A program made the position numbers and the translations under genes. The notes below the pieces were generated by a model. It made no database searches. It was not told where the DNA came from and was given only the letters and a program-made list of their open reading frames with translations. Shown in pieces: positions 53,985 to 63,257 of a stretch of 64,000 nt of DNA. The stretch is taken from contig NZ_JAESVN010000003.1 of assembly GCF_016765775.1 (NCBI RefSeq), positions 62,001 to 126,000 of the forward strand. Reading direction: 5' to 3'. Numbering within the stretch: the first letter of the stretch is position 1; each line of letters begins with the position of its first letter. The stretch comes from Szabonella alba (GTDB taxonomy: Bacteria > Pseudomonadota > Alphaproteobacteria > Rhodobacterales > Rhodobacteraceae).

Positions 53985-55649
53985 ATGATTTTTTCACGGA
54001 TATTCGCAGCTTGCCCGCTGCCGGGGGCTGGGTCGGTGCTGATGGGGCTGCTGATTTCGACCGGGCTTGCAGCCGGGATCGGGACGGCGCCGCAGGCGGT
54101 GGCGCAATCAGGGGTGGTGACGGCGCAGCCCGCGCGGGCCGGGACGGCCTTTACCCAGGCGCTGGCCGAGGCGGCGCTGGCCGATGACGCCGTTGCGGGT
54201 TTTTTCCGGGATCGGAACTACGCGCCATTCTGGACCGCGCCCGAAGGTTCCGCGCGGCGCATGGCGTTGCTGGCCGCGCTGGACGGGGCCGGGGCGCATG
54301 GGCTGCCGATGGCACGCCATGATCCGATGACGCTGATCCGGGCGGCGCAGGATCTGCGCACGGAGGGCGACCGCGCGCGGCTGGAAGTCGCAATGACGCT
54401 GGCAATGCTGGATTATGCGCGCGATGTGCAGACCGGCGCATTGGTGCCGGGCAAGGTGATCCCCAGCATCGTGCGCGAGGTGCCGCTGCGCGACCGCCGC
54501 GCCAATCTTGACGCCTTTGCCGTCGCTGATCCGGTGACCTTCCTGAAATCCCTGCCGCCGCAATCGCAAAGCTATGTGCAGTTGATGAAGGCGAAATTCG
54601 AACTTGAGGCGCGGATCGCCCGGGGCGGCTGGGGGCCGCAGGTCGGCGCGCGCAGCCTGCGGGCGGATGAAACCGGACCTGCCGTGATCGCGCTGCGCGA
54701 CCGGCTGCAGGCCATGGGCTATCTGGGGCGTTCTGCGGCGGCCAGCTATGATGCGGTGCTGCAGCGTGCGGTGCAGGCCTTCCAGACCGATCACGGGTTG
54801 GAGGCGACCGGCATTGCCGGGCCGGAAACCCTGACCCAGATCAATATCGACCCCGAGTCGCGGCTCGAATCAGTGATCGTCGCGCTGGAGCGCGAACGCT
54901 GGATGAATATCGAACGGGGCAAGCGCCATATCTGGGTGAACCTGACCGATTTCACCGCCAAGATCATTGATAACGGCAAGGTCACCTTTGCCACCCGCGC
55001 GGTGATCGGCGCGCCCGACCGGGACAAGCCGACGCCGGAATTCTCCCATCGTATGACCTATATGGAGGTCAATCCCGACTGGACGGTGCCGGGGGGCATC
55101 ATCCGGCGCGACTACCTGCCGAAACTGCAGGCCAATCCCAACGCGCTGGGGCATCTGCAGGTGATCGACCGGCGCGGACGGGTCGTGCCGCGGTCGCAGA
55201 TCAATTTCGCGGGGTATTCGGCGGGTAACTTCCCCTTCAACCTGCGTCAGCCGCCGGGCCGGTCCAATGCGCTGGGGCTGGTGAAGTTCATGTTCCCGAA
55301 CCCCTATGCGATCTACCTGCATGATTCGCCCGAGAAACATCTGTTTTCGCGGGAATCGCGGGCGTTTTCCTCGGGCTGCGTGCGGCTGAATGATCCGTTC
55401 GACTTTGCCTATGAACTACTGTCTCGGCAGGAGGCGGACCCGAAAACAGTGTTTCACCGCGTGCTGGACAGCGGGCGGCAGGAACGCATCAGCCTGAAAG
55501 AGCCAGTGCCGATCCATCTGGCCTATTTCACGGCCTTTGCCGGACCCAAGGGCCGGATGCAGTATCGTCGTGATATCTATGGCCGTGACGCAGCGATTTT
55601 CGCCGCCTTGAAGAAGGCCGGGGTTTCACCCGAGGCGGATCGTAGCTAA
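53985..55649 (+). CDS. L,D-transpeptidase (YcbB-like)
   Basis: 554 residues from the ATG that starts a signal peptide (MIFSRIFAACPLPGAGSVLMGLLISTGLAAG). A peptidoglycan-binding helical domain lies at about residues 235-280 (VIALRDRLQAMGYLG ... ALQAFQTDHG-type repeat). The YkuD catalytic domain follows, with LHDSPEKHLFSRESRAFSSGCVRL, the SGCVR motif holding the nucleophilic Cys. It forms 3-3 crosslinks in peptidoglycan or attaches lipoproteins. A GTG further upstream could add 21 residues. lpxD follows after 49 bp, and the envelope genes probably share a transcript. Confidence 0.9.
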   Translation: MIFSRIFAACPLPGAGSVLMGLLISTGLAAGIGTAPQAVAQSGVVTAQPARAGTAFTQALAEAALADDAVAGFFRDRNYAPFWTAPEGSARRMALLAALDGAGAHGLPMARHDPMTLIRAAQDLRTEGDRARLEVAMTLAMLDYARDVQTGALVPGKVIPSIVREVPLRDRRANLDAFAVADPVTFLKSLPPQSQSYVQLMKAKFELEARIARGGWGPQVGARSLRADETGPAVIALRDRLQAMGYLGRSAAASYDAVLQRAVQAFQTDHGLEATGIAGPETLTQINIDPESRLESVIVALERERWMNIERGKRHIWVNLTDFTAKIIDNGKVTFATRAVIGAPDRDKPTPEFSHRMTYMEVNPDWTVPGGIIRRDYLPKLQANPNALGHLQVIDRRGRVVPRSQINFAGYSAGNFPFNLRQPPGRSNALGLVKFMFPNPYAIYLHDSPEKHLFSRESRAFSSGCVRLNDPFDFAYELLSRQEADPKTVFHRVLDSGRQERISLKEPVPIHLAYFTAFAGPKGRMQYRRDIYGRDAAIFAALKKAGVSPEADRS

Positions 55650-55698
55650 ATCCTTGGCGGGGGCCGGGTCTGGCCGCCGAAAGGGATTGGAGCCGGTC

Positions 55699-56796
55699 AT
55701 GGGACATAGCATTGCCGAGATTGCATGCGCACTTGGCGCAGAGGCGGCGGGCGATCTGTCCATTGTGATTGCGGGCGCTGCCGAACCTGCGGCGGCGGGG
55801 CCGGATGATCTGGCGCTGGCGATGGATCCGAAATATGCGGCCGGTCTGGCGCAGGGCCGGGCGCGGGCGGCGCTGATGTGGCAAGGGGCCGACTGGCAGG
55901 CGCAGGGGCTGGAGGCGGTGATCTTCGCGCCGCGCGGGCGGCTGGCCATGGCCGGCCTGTCGGCGATGATCGACCCCGGCCCCGCCATCGCGCCAGGCAT
56001 CCATCCGATGACGGTGATCGACCCCACGGCGCGGATCGGCGCGGGCGCGGCCATTGGCCCCTTTGTCACCATAGGCGCGGATGTCGAGATCGGCCCTGGC
56101 GCGCGGATCGCCTCGCATGTCTCGATTGCGGCGGGCAGCCGGATCGGCGCGCAGGCCCTGATCCTTGAAGGCGTGCGGATCGGCGCGCGTGTTGTGATCG
56201 GCGACCGTTTCATCGCCCAGCCGGGTGCGGTTATCGGGGCGGACGGATTTTCCTTTGTCACACCCGAGAAATCGGGGGTCGAGGAGATCCGCCAGACCCT
56301 GGGCCAGCGTGCCGAGATCCGCGAACAGAAATGGACGCGCATCCATTCGCTTGGCACTGTAACCATCGGGGATGATGTGGAAATCGGCGCCAATGCCTGT
56401 ATCGACCGGGGCACGGTGCGGGCCACATCCATCGGGTCGGGCACGAAGCTCGATAATCTGGTGCATATCGGGCATAATGTGAGCGTGGGGCAGGATTGCC
56501 TGCTGTGTGGTCAGGTCGGGATTGCCGGATCGTCACGCATCGGCGACAGGGTGGTGCTGGCCGGGCAGGTCGGGGTCAATGACAATATCTTTGTCGGCGA
56601 TGATGTGATCGCGGGCGGCGGATCGAAGATCTTTACCAATGCGCCCAAGGGGCGGGTTTTGCTGGGCTATCCGGCGGTGAAGATGGAGACGCATCTGGAG
56701 ATGCAGAAGGCGCTGCGCCGTTTGCCAAGGATGGCAGCCGAGATGCGCAGTCGTAAAGATGGCACGGAACTGTCACAGGACGGCGATAAGGACTGA
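55699..56796 (+). CDS. lpxD: UDP-3-O-acylglucosamine N-acyltransferase
   Basis: 365 residues. The N-terminal uridine-binding domain (IAEIACALGAEAAGDLSIVIAGAAEPAAAGPDDLALAMDPKY) precedes a left-handed beta helix of hexapeptide repeats from about residue 105 to 320 and a C-terminal helix (MQKALRRLPRMAAEM). Conserved acyl-transfer residues should include the His in LVHIGHNVSVG. It attaches the second acyl chain, from acyl-ACP, to the lipid A precursor. The acp and ketosynthase genes follow in the same operon, which is not the usual lpxD neighbourhood. Confidence 0.95.
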   Translation: MGHSIAEIACALGAEAAGDLSIVIAGAAEPAAAGPDDLALAMDPKYAAGLAQGRARAALMWQGADWQAQGLEAVIFAPRGRLAMAGLSAMIDPGPAIAPGIHPMTVIDPTARIGAGAAIGPFVTIGADVEIGPGARIASHVSIAAGSRIGAQALILEGVRIGARVVIGDRFIAQPGAVIGADGFSFVTPEKSGVEEIRQTLGQRAEIREQKWTRIHSLGTVTIGDDVEIGANACIDRGTVRATSIGSGTKLDNLVHIGHNVSVGQDCLLCGQVGIAGSSRIGDRVVLAGQVGVNDNIFVGDDVIAGGGSKIFTNAPKGRVLLGYPAVKMETHLEMQKALRRLPRMAAEMRSRKDGTELSQDGDKD

Positions 56797-56820
56797 GCCG
56801 GAAAGATCATGGAGGCTGAG

Positions 56821-57087
56821 ATGGCGGATTCGGTTCGGGACAGAGTGATTGCAATCATCGCCGAGCAGGCGGTGCTGGATGTGTCTGACGTGACCGAGGA
56901 CAGTTCACTGGAAAGCCTTGGCATCGACAGTCTGGGTCTGGTGGAATCGATCTTCGCCATCGAGGAGGCTTTCGACATTTCGGTACCTTTCAACGCCAAT
57001 GAACCCGCGAAATCGGACTTCGATATTTCAACGGTCGCGTCGATCATCGCTGCGGTGGAGGCGCTGGTGGCCGCGCAGAAGTCCTGA
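56821..57087 (+). CDS. Acyl carrier protein
   Basis: 88 residues, starting after GGAGGCTGAG. The phosphopantetheine serine is Ser37 in ESLGIDSLGLVES. It is longer and less acidic than the housekeeping AcpP, and the C-terminal half (FNANEPAKSDFDISTVASIIAAVEALVAAQ) is typical of specialised ACPs. It lies between lpxD (24 bp) and a ketosynthase (2 bp), so it probably carries a dedicated acyl chain for lipid A. It is not a standard fatty-acid ACP by context; fabF for primary metabolism must be elsewhere. Confidence 0.88.
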   Translation: MADSVRDRVIAIIAEQAVLDVSDVTEDSSLESLGIDSLGLVESIFAIEEAFDISVPFNANEPAKSDFDISTVASIIAAVEALVAAQKS

Positions 57088-57089
57088 CG

Positions 57090-58298
57090 ATGCGGCGCGT
57101 CGTCATCACCGGGGCGGGCACGGTCAATGCGCTGGCCCATGATGTGAAAGGCACGTTCGAGGCGTTTCGCGAGGGGCGCTGCGGCATAGGCCCGCTGGAC
57201 ATCCGCGACCGCGACCGGCTGTCGATCCAGATCGGCGGGCAGGTGCATGGCTGGGATCCCGAGACCCATTTCAACCGTCAGCAACTGGTTCTGTTCGACA
57301 AGTTCACGCAATTCACCCTGATCGCGGCGCGGCAGGCAATCGCCCAGTCGGGGCTGAATTTCGACGGCCATCTGGGCTATGAGGCGGGGGTGGTTCTGGG
57401 CACGGCAGCGGGCGGCGTGAACACCTGGGATGAAAATTACCGCAGCGTCTATGAGGAAGGTAAGAACCGCGTCCATCCGTTTGTCGTGCCGAAGCTGATG
57501 AACAATGCCGCGGCGTCACATCTGTCGATGGAATTCAACCTCAAGGGGCCCAGTTTCACCGTGGCCACGGCCTGCGCCAGTTCCAACCATGCGATGGGGC
57601 TGGCCTTTCAGATGGTCCGTTCGGGCGCCAGCCGGGCGATGCTGACGGGTGGGTCGGAATCCATGCTGTGTTTCGGGGGGATCAAGGCCTGGGAAGGTTT
57701 GCGGGTCATGTCGAAAGATGCCTGCCGTCCTTTCAGCCTGAACCGAAACGGCATGGTGCAGGGCGAGGGGGCGGCGATCTTTGTCTTTGAGGATTACGCC
57801 CATGCCAAAAAACGCGGCGCCGAGATATTGGCCGAGGTGATCGGCTTTGCCATGACATCGGATGCCGCCGACATCGTCATGCCCTCGAAACAGGGGGCGG
57901 CGCGGGCCATTGCGGGGGCCTTGCGCGATGCGCAGGTCAATCCGGAAAAAGTGTGCTATATCAACGCGCATGGCACCGGAACGGCGGCCAATGACAAGAC
58001 CGAATGCGCCGCCGTCGCCGATGTGTTCGGGCAGCATGCCGACCGGCTTATGATCTCCTCGACCAAGTCGATGCATGGCCATCTGATCGGCGGCACCGGG
58101 GCGGTGGAACTGCTGGCCTGTATCATGGCGTTGAAGGATGGGGTGATCGCGCCCACCATTGGCTATGAAGAACCCGATCCCGAATGCGCGCTGAATGTCG
58201 TGCCCAATGTCGCGCGTGAGGCCAAGGTGAAGGTGGCGCTGTCCAATGCCTTTGCCTTTGGCGGGCTGAACGCGGTTCTGGTGCTGAAACGGGCCTGA
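57090..58298 (+). CDS. Beta-ketoacyl-ACP synthase (FabF-like)
   Basis: 402 residues of the condensing-enzyme family. The catalytic triad is complete: Cys162 in TACASSNHAMG, His294 in INAHGTGTAAND and His331 in MHGHLIGGTGAVE, with Lys326 in SSTKSMHG. The motif around the Cys (CASS) differs from the usual TACATG of FabF. Condensation gives 3-oxoacyl-ACP. Two bases after the ACP stop, it is clearly co-expressed with that ACP and LpxD. It may serve the 3-oxo-tetradecanoyl group of lipid A, a hypothesis described under findings. Confidence 0.9.
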   Translation: MRRVVITGAGTVNALAHDVKGTFEAFREGRCGIGPLDIRDRDRLSIQIGGQVHGWDPETHFNRQQLVLFDKFTQFTLIAARQAIAQSGLNFDGHLGYEAGVVLGTAAGGVNTWDENYRSVYEEGKNRVHPFVVPKLMNNAAASHLSMEFNLKGPSFTVATACASSNHAMGLAFQMVRSGASRAMLTGGSESMLCFGGIKAWEGLRVMSKDACRPFSLNRNGMVQGEGAAIFVFEDYAHAKKRGAEILAEVIGFAMTSDAADIVMPSKQGAARAIAGALRDAQVNPEKVCYINAHGTGTAANDKTECAAVADVFGQHADRLMISSTKSMHGHLIGGTGAVELLACIMALKDGVIAPTIGYEEPDPECALNVVPNVAREAKVKVALSNAFAFGGLNAVLVLKRA

Positions 58299-58350
58299 GC
58301 TTTGAAACGGGCCTCGGCGGGTCAGCTTTCGTCGGGCAGTCGCAACACAA

Positions 58351-58377
58351 AAGGGCCGCACCGATGGTGCGGCCCTT
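58351..58377. terminator. Strong bidirectional terminator
   Basis: A 12-bp perfect stem (58351-58362 with 58366-58377) with a 3-base loop GAT, between convergent ketosynthase and IalB genes. AAAA precedes it and TTGTC follows. Confidence 0.8.
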
Positions 58378-58402
58378 GTCATGTTGCCGCGACTGGCGCG
58401 GT

Positions 58403-59050
58403 TCAGTTGCCGTTGGCGGTGTTCACGGCATCATAACCGGCGGTGAAGCCGACCAGCGAGGCCGCAACCGTCACGCGCTGATCGGGGGCCACGACCGGAA
58501 CGATGGTGATTTCGGCCTTGTTGCCGCGTTTGAACGCATCAATCTCGGCGGTGGTAAAGCCGATCCGCGCGATGCAGCCGATCTGCGAGCACCATGAAAA
58601 CGGATATTTCCGGGCCTGGGCCGCGTCGATCTGGATCGTCATTTCCTCGGTCAGCAGGGTTTCCAGCGGTACGATGACCGTGGCACCTGCAGCGGCCTGC
58701 TGGCCATCGGGCAGGCCGAAGATCGAGATTTCGGCCACCGGATTGCCGTCGCTGTCTTCCAGCAGCTGATAAAGCTGGCAGGGATCGGCCCCGTCCTCGG
58801 TGCGGACGCAACGCCGTTCCCAGTCACCATGCTCGGACGCGGTATAGGTTGCGCCGATGGCATCGGGATCGGGTGCATTCGGATCGCGGCCCATGGACAG
58901 GCTGTCAGCCGCCTGCGGGGCTTCGCTGATCGTGCTGCCCGCAGGGGGCGTTTCCTCAGCCGCAGGTGCGGTGGTGTCCTGCGCGGCAACGCTGCCTGCA
59001 AAGGCAAGGGCAAAGAGCGAAGTAAGAAGCGAAGTCTTGGTGAGGGTCAT
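58403..59050 (-). CDS. IalB-family protein (second copy)
   Basis: 215 residues with a signal peptide (LLTSLFALAFAGSVAAQ). A low-complexity Ala/Pro/Glu spacer up to about residue 70 precedes the IalB domain (SEHGDWERRCVRTEDGADPCQLYQLLEDSDGNPVAEISIFGL) with its cysteine pairs (RRCVRTEDGADPC and WCSQIGC). Longer than the family member at 10705 because of the spacer. Periplasmic, function unknown. It is transcribed alone and converges on the ketosynthase. Confidence 0.85.
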   Translation of the reverse strand: MTLTKTSLLTSLFALAFAGSVAAQDTTAPAAEETPPAGSTISEAPQAADSLSMGRDPNAPDPDAIGATYTASEHGDWERRCVRTEDGADPCQLYQLLEDSDGNPVAEISIFGLPDGQQAAAGATVIVPLETLLTEEMTIQIDAAQARKYPFSWCSQIGCIARIGFTTAEIDAFKRGNKAEITIVPVVAPDQRVTVAASLVGFTAGYDAVNTANGN

Positions 59051-59116
59051 CGTTCCGATCCTATCTGTTCGGCTTGGGCGATAGCATGCCGTTCCGCGAA
59101 AGTCAGGGGAGAAAAC

Positions 59117-59257
59117 ATGCCGCAATCCGTCGAACTTGGCAGAACCTTGCCGGGTTCGTTACAGTTGCGGCAGCATTATCCCCGGACCGGAGACGCATCA
59201 GGCTGGTCCGGTTCAAGCCCGACGGACCCCGGCTGCCCAGGTGAAAAGGCCATGTGA
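59117..59257 (+). CDS. Possible 46-residue small protein
   Basis: AGGGGAGA lies seven bases before an ATG; the frame runs 47 codons (MPQSVELGRTLPGSLQLRQH at the start) and ends two bases before a strong terminator hairpin. It has no signal peptide and is Gly/Pro/Ser-rich later. The combination of good ribosome-binding site and exact terminator spacing is the only support. The transcript could equally be a small RNA. Confidence 0.35.
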   Translation: MPQSVELGRTLPGSLQLRQHYPRTGDASGWSGSSPTDPGCPGEKAM

Positions 59258-59258
59258 A

Positions 59259-59282
59259 AAAGGGCCGGCGAACCGGCCCTTT
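59259..59282 (+). terminator. Rho-independent terminator
   Basis: AAGGGCCGG pairs with CCGGCCCTT around loop CGAA, with TTCCCTTGAATTTTT after it. It would end a plus-strand transcript starting before 59117. Confidence 0.7.
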
Positions 59283-59298
59283 CCCTTGAATTTTTGCT

Positions 59299-59438
59299 CC
59301 CCGTCGGACTGGCCGACTTTATGAAAGGGGACGCTACGGGGTCAGACCCCATGCGTCAACCGGGAAAATCGCCCCGCCGATCCCCTATAGGTCAAAAAAG
59401 GGCCGCATCTTTCGCAAGATGCGGCCAGTCCGACAGGG
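59299..59438. repeat. 17-bp inverted repeat flanking a short intergenic segment
   Basis: CCCCGTCGGACTGGCCG at 59299-59315 is repeated in inverted orientation at 59422-59438 with one mismatch. The arms are 106 bp apart and the right arm abuts the terminator hairpin of the minus-strand RNA candidate. A shared RNA module, a small mobile remnant or a long-range hairpin are possible. Confidence 0.55.
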
Positions 59439-59500
59439 AGGTCGTCCATCACCCCGGCACTTAAGGACCGCCTGGGCAAGAACGAGACTGGCACAGGACC
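59394..59500 (-). ncRNA. Candidate small RNA ending in a strong terminator
   Basis: On the minus strand an 11-bp perfect hairpin (59401-59411 with 59416-59426, loop of four) is followed by T6 (59394-59399), a textbook terminator with no annotated gene ending there. TACAAT on the minus strand at 59507-59512 could be a -10 element, giving a transcript of roughly 105 nt. A 15-codon mini-frame is present. It may be a regulatory RNA or leader peptide; neither is demonstrated. Confidence 0.45.
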
Positions 59501-59585
59501 ATTAACATTGTATTTTGACCCGCAACGCCCCAACCGGCCTTGTGAATCCGGGGGGACAGAAACGGTGACAGGAAGGGACAGCCAG

Positions 59586-61154
59586 TTGGAAAACGCGATC
59601 TTCATGGGAGGCGGCGGTGAGGGATATGGGCAGCCGCAATCGCTGCGGCTGGATCATGGCAACCGTCACGGCCTGATTGCGGGGGCGACGGGCACAGGCA
59701 AGACCGTAACGCTGCAGGTCATGGCGCAGGGTTTTTCCGATGCGGGCGTGCCGGTGTTCCTGTCGGATGTGAAGGGCGATCTGTCCGGCCTTGCCCTGCC
59801 GGGTTCGGCCGAAGGCAAGCTGCATGGCGCCTTCACCAAACGGGCAGAGACCATCGGCCTTGATCTGGCCTATTCCGGCGCGCCGGTCACCTTCTGGGAT
59901 ATTTACGGTGAACAGGGTCATCCGGTCCGCAGCACGGTTGCCGAGATGGGGCCCCTGCTGCTGTCGCGTCTGCTGGAACTGACCGATCCGCAGGAGGGCG
60001 TGATGAATGTCGCCTTCCGGCTGGCCGATGATGAGGCGCTGCCGATCCTTGACCTGAAGGATCTGCGCGCGATGCTGACTTTCATCGCCGAGAATGCCAC
60101 CGAAATCAGCGCGAAATACGGGCTGGTTTCAACCTCGTCCATCGGGGCGATCCAGCGGCGCCTGCTGGTGCTGGAAAATCAGGGTGGCGAAAAGATGTTC
60201 GGGGAACCGGCGCTGGCGCTTTCGGACATGATGCTGACCGATCCGCAGGGGCGGGGACGGATCAACATTCTGGCCGCGGATAAGCTGATGGCGGCGCCGC
60301 GGCTTTATTCCACCTTCCTGCTGTGGCTTTTGTCGGAATTGTTCGAGGAACTGCCCGAGGTCGGCAACCCTGAGAAGCCGAAACTGGTTTTCTTCTTCGA
60401 CGAGGCGCATCTGCTGTTTGACGGCGCGCCCAAGGCGTTGACCGACAAGGTGGAGCAGGTGGTCCGGCTGATCCGGTCCAAGGGGGTGGGGGTCTATTTC
60501 ATCACCCAGAAACCGGCGGATGTGCCCGATGACGTGCTGGCGCAGCTTGGCAACCGGGTGCAGCATGCGCTGCGCGTCTTCACCCCGCGGGACCAGCGCG
60601 ATTTGCGGCTGGCGGCCCAGACCTATCGTGAAAATCCGCGCTTTTCGACCGAAGAGGCGATCAAGGAGGTCGGAACCGGCGAGGCCTTGACCTCATTCCT
60701 TGAGGCGAAGGGCATTCCGGGCATTGTGGAACGCACCCTGATCCGTCCGCCCAGCAGCCATCTGGGCCCGATAGAGCCGGGCGTGCGCGCGGCACTGATC
60801 GCGGGATCCCCCCTTGCCGGGAAATACGAGGCGGTGATCGACCGCGAGTCCGCCTATGAACGACTTGCCGCCCGGGCCGAGGCCGCGGCGCGCGAGGCCG
60901 CCAAAACCGAGGCGGAAGAAGCAAAGGCGCAGCAGAACGCACGGGAATCCGAGAATGATGCGCGCGAATTCCGCAATGCGCGGCGCTATGACGGTGGCAT
61001 GCCTGCACGCAAGACAAGCCCCAGCCGCCGGCGCAGCGGATCATCGGATTCGGTGGGGGAGGCCTTTGCGAAATCCTTTGCCCGGCAATTGGGCACGCGC
61101 GGCGGACAGGCCATCATGCGCGGGATTCTGGGATCGCTGTTCAAGAAACGCTGA
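59586..61154 (+). CDS. HerA-like ATPase, DUF853 (YjgR) family
   Basis: 522 residues from a TTG start preceded by GGAAGGGA. Walker A is AGATGTGKTVTLQ at about residues 32-44 and Walker B is LVFFFDEAHLLF. The arginine-finger-type segment and GVGVYFITQKPADVPDDVLAQLGNRVQHALR are conserved in the family. The C terminus has an Ala/Glu-rich coiled coil (ERLAARAEAAAREAAKTEAEEAKAQQ) and a basic tail. Family members are related to HerA/FtsK helicases but of unclear role. A first in-frame ATG six codons later would remove little. Confidence 0.85.
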   Translation: MENAIFMGGGGEGYGQPQSLRLDHGNRHGLIAGATGTGKTVTLQVMAQGFSDAGVPVFLSDVKGDLSGLALPGSAEGKLHGAFTKRAETIGLDLAYSGAPVTFWDIYGEQGHPVRSTVAEMGPLLLSRLLELTDPQEGVMNVAFRLADDEALPILDLKDLRAMLTFIAENATEISAKYGLVSTSSIGAIQRRLLVLENQGGEKMFGEPALALSDMMLTDPQGRGRINILAADKLMAAPRLYSTFLLWLLSELFEELPEVGNPEKPKLVFFFDEAHLLFDGAPKALTDKVEQVVRLIRSKGVGVYFITQKPADVPDDVLAQLGNRVQHALRVFTPRDQRDLRLAAQTYRENPRFSTEEAIKEVGTGEALTSFLEAKGIPGIVERTLIRPPSSHLGPIEPGVRAALIAGSPLAGKYEAVIDRESAYERLAARAEAAAREAAKTEAEEAKAQQNARESENDAREFRNARRYDGGMPARKTSPSRRRSGSSDSVGEAFAKSFARQLGTRGGQAIMRGILGSLFKKR

Positions 61155-61214
61155 AGGGGCGGGCCGCCCACCGCGTCGTGACCGGGATGGCCCAGCCGTC
61201 CCGGGCGCGGCGGA

Positions 61215-61496
61215 TCACTCTGCCGCGGTCTTGTGGAAGTCGCGGCGAATCGCCTGGGATTTCTGCCACCAGACCGAGGCGCGGTTTCGCACCCGATGCG
61301 CATCGAAGGCGGCCTCATCCCCGAATTCCTCGGCGATCCGCCAGATCAGCGGATCGTCCGTCACCTCGGCATCGAAACGCAGGCAGCCGGGTTCGGCCCG
61401 GCTGAGGCGGATATGGTCGGGCAGAAACGCGGCCACGATCCGCGCTTCATCCGCATCGGCGCAGATCAGACGTCCGGTCAGACGGATCACTCCCAC
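61215..61496 (-). CDS. Antibiotic biosynthesis monooxygenase (ABM) domain protein
   Basis: A 93-residue single ABM domain ([20 protein letters not shown] ... [41 protein letters not shown]). Such small ferredoxin-fold dimers bind quinones, heme or aromatic substrates. It overlaps the guaA stop by 10 bp, so translation is coupled to GMP synthetase although no functional link is known. No catalytic residues can be named with confidence. Confidence 0.8.
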   Translation of the reverse strand: MGVIRLTGRLICADADEARIVAAFLPDHIRLSRAEPGCLRFDAEVTDDPLIWRIAEEFGDEAAFDAHRVRNRASVWWQKSQAIRRDFHKTAAE

Positions 61497-63043
61497 TCGA
61501 TCGTGCCGGGTGGTTTTGATGTGATGTCATAGGTCACGCGGTTGATGCCCTGCACCTCATTGATGATCCGCGTCGCGGTTTCACCAAGGAAATCATGGCT
61601 GAACGGGTAATAATCCGCTGTCATCCCGTCGACGCTCGTCACCGCCCGCAGGGCGCAGGCGAAATCATAGGTGCGCCCGTCGCCCATCACGCCCACGGTT
61701 TTCACCGGAAGGATCGCGACAAAAGCCTGCCAGATCTCGTCATAAAGCCCGTGCTTGCGGATCTGGTCGATATAGACCGCATCGGCGCGGCGCAGGATTT
61801 CCAGCTTTTCGCGGGTGATCTCACCGGGGCAGCGGATCGCCAGGCCGGGGCCGGGGAAGGGGTGGCGCCCGATGAAGCTTTGCGGCAGGCCCAGTTCGCG
61901 GCCAAGCGCGCGGACCTCATCCTTGAACAACTCGCGCAGTGGCTCAACCAGTTTGAGACCCATCTTTTCGGGCAGGCCGCCGACATTGTGATGGCTTTTG
62001 ATCGTCACCGAAGGCCCGCCCGAAAAGCTGACGCTTTCGATCACATCGGGGTAAAGCGTGCCCTGCGCCAGAAATTCCGCGCCTTCGATCTGGCTGGCGT
62101 ATTTCTGGAACACGTCGATGAACAGCCGCCCGATGGTCTTGCGCTTCACCTCGGGGTCGGACACGCCTTCCAGCGCGCCAAGGAACAGCTCGCTCTCCTC
62201 GGCATGGATCAGGCGGATATTGTAATTGTCGCGGAACATGGTCACGACTTCCTCGGCCTCGTTCAGCCGCAACAGCCCGTGATCCACGAAAACGCAGGTC
62301 AGTTGATCGCCGATCGCCTCATGGATCAGGATGGCCGCAACCGAACTGTCCACGCCCCCCGACAGGCCGCAGATCACATGGCTGTCGCCGACCTGCGCGC
62401 GGATCTTGGCAATCGCCTCCTCGCGGTAGGCGCCCATCGTCCAGTCGCCCTTGAACCCCGCAAGGCGCACGAAGTTTTCATACAGCTTCGCCCCCTTGGG
62501 GGTGTGATGGACTTCCGGGTGGAACTGCACCGCATAGAATTGCCGGGCGGGATCGGCGGTGATGGCAAAGGGCGCATTGGGCGAAGTGCCATAGACCGAG
62601 AACCCGGGCGCGATGTCCGACACATGGTCGCCATGGCTCATCCAGACCTGTTCGCGACCCTCGCCGAACCAGCCGTCCAGCAGCGGATGGCGTGCGTCGG
62701 TCGGGGTGACGAAGGCGCGGCCGAATTCGGCGGTGCCATGGCCGCGCTGCACCTTGCCGCCAAGGCAATGCATCATCACCTGCTGGCCATAGCAGATGCC
62801 AAGGATCGGCACGCCCATCTTGAAGGCCGATTGCGGCGGCATCGGCGCGCCTTCCGCAAAAACCGAGGCCGGACCACCCGAGAAGATCATCGCCCGAGGC
62901 GCGAATTCCGCAAGGAAATCATCCGTCACGTTCTGATAGGGGTGGATTTCGCAATAGACGTTCAGTTCCCGCAGACGCCGCGCGATAAGCTGCGTGACTT
63001 GTGATCCGAAGTCGATGATGAGAAGGCGGTCATGCTGTGTCAT
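61487..63043 (-). CDS. guaA: GMP synthase (glutamine-hydrolysing)
   Basis: 518 residues. The N-terminal class I amidotransferase domain has the nucleophile Cys in [15 protein letters not shown] and the His/Glu pair in QFHPEVHH. The ATP-pyrophosphatase motif [10 protein letters not shown] is near residue 225, and the C-terminal dimerisation domain ends GTIEWE as expected. It converts XMP to GMP. The ATG was chosen because the protein then starts [20 protein letters not shown] like the family; no strong ribosome-binding site is evident, and the frame extends far upstream. ABM follows with overlap. Confidence 0.97.
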   Translation of the reverse strand: MTQHDRLLIIDFGSQVTQLIARRLRELNVYCEIHPYQNVTDDFLAEFAPRAMIFSGGPASVFAEGAPMPPQSAFKMGVPILGICYGQQVMMHCLGGKVQRGHGTAEFGRAFVTPTDARHPLLDGWFGEGREQVWMSHGDHVSDIAPGFSVYGTSPNAPFAITADPARQFYAVQFHPEVHHTPKGAKLYENFVRLAGFKGDWTMGAYREEAIAKIRAQVGDSHVICGLSGGVDSSVAAILIHEAIGDQLTCVFVDHGLLRLNEAEEVVTMFRDNYNIRLIHAEESELFLGALEGVSDPEVKRKTIGRLFIDVFQKYASQIEGAEFLAQGTLYPDVIESVSFSGGPSVTIKSHHNVGGLPEKMGLKLVEPLRELFKDEVRALGRELGLPQSFIGRHPFPGPGLAIRCPGEITREKLEILRRADAVYIDQIRKHGLYDEIWQAFVAILPVKTVGVMGDGRTYDFACALRAVTSVDGMTADYYPFSHDFLGETATRIINEVQGINRVTYDITSKPPGTIEWE

Positions 63044-63257
63044 GGTCAGGCAATATTGCGCAGCGCGCGCGCGCGCAAGAGTGATCCGCGCGATGCGCGC
63101 GCCCGTCAGGGCAGGCATGTCGTTTTTGGGCAGCAAGCGGCGGAAACGACCGGAGCGGCGCAGCCGCAAAGAGGCATAAGGGCGGCAAACTGGCGGTCCC
63201 CACATTGAAGGGCCCCGAACCGGCGGCCCCGTGGCCGCGATGCAGGAGATTGAGGCG

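Noticed and set aside
59180-59220. tRNA-like GGTTCAAGCCC segment
   Set aside because: No acceptor, D or anticodon stems can be drawn around it.
61595-63004. A 469-codon open frame antisense to guaA
   Set aside because: Shadow of GC-rich coding sequence; guaA is unmistakable on the minus strand.
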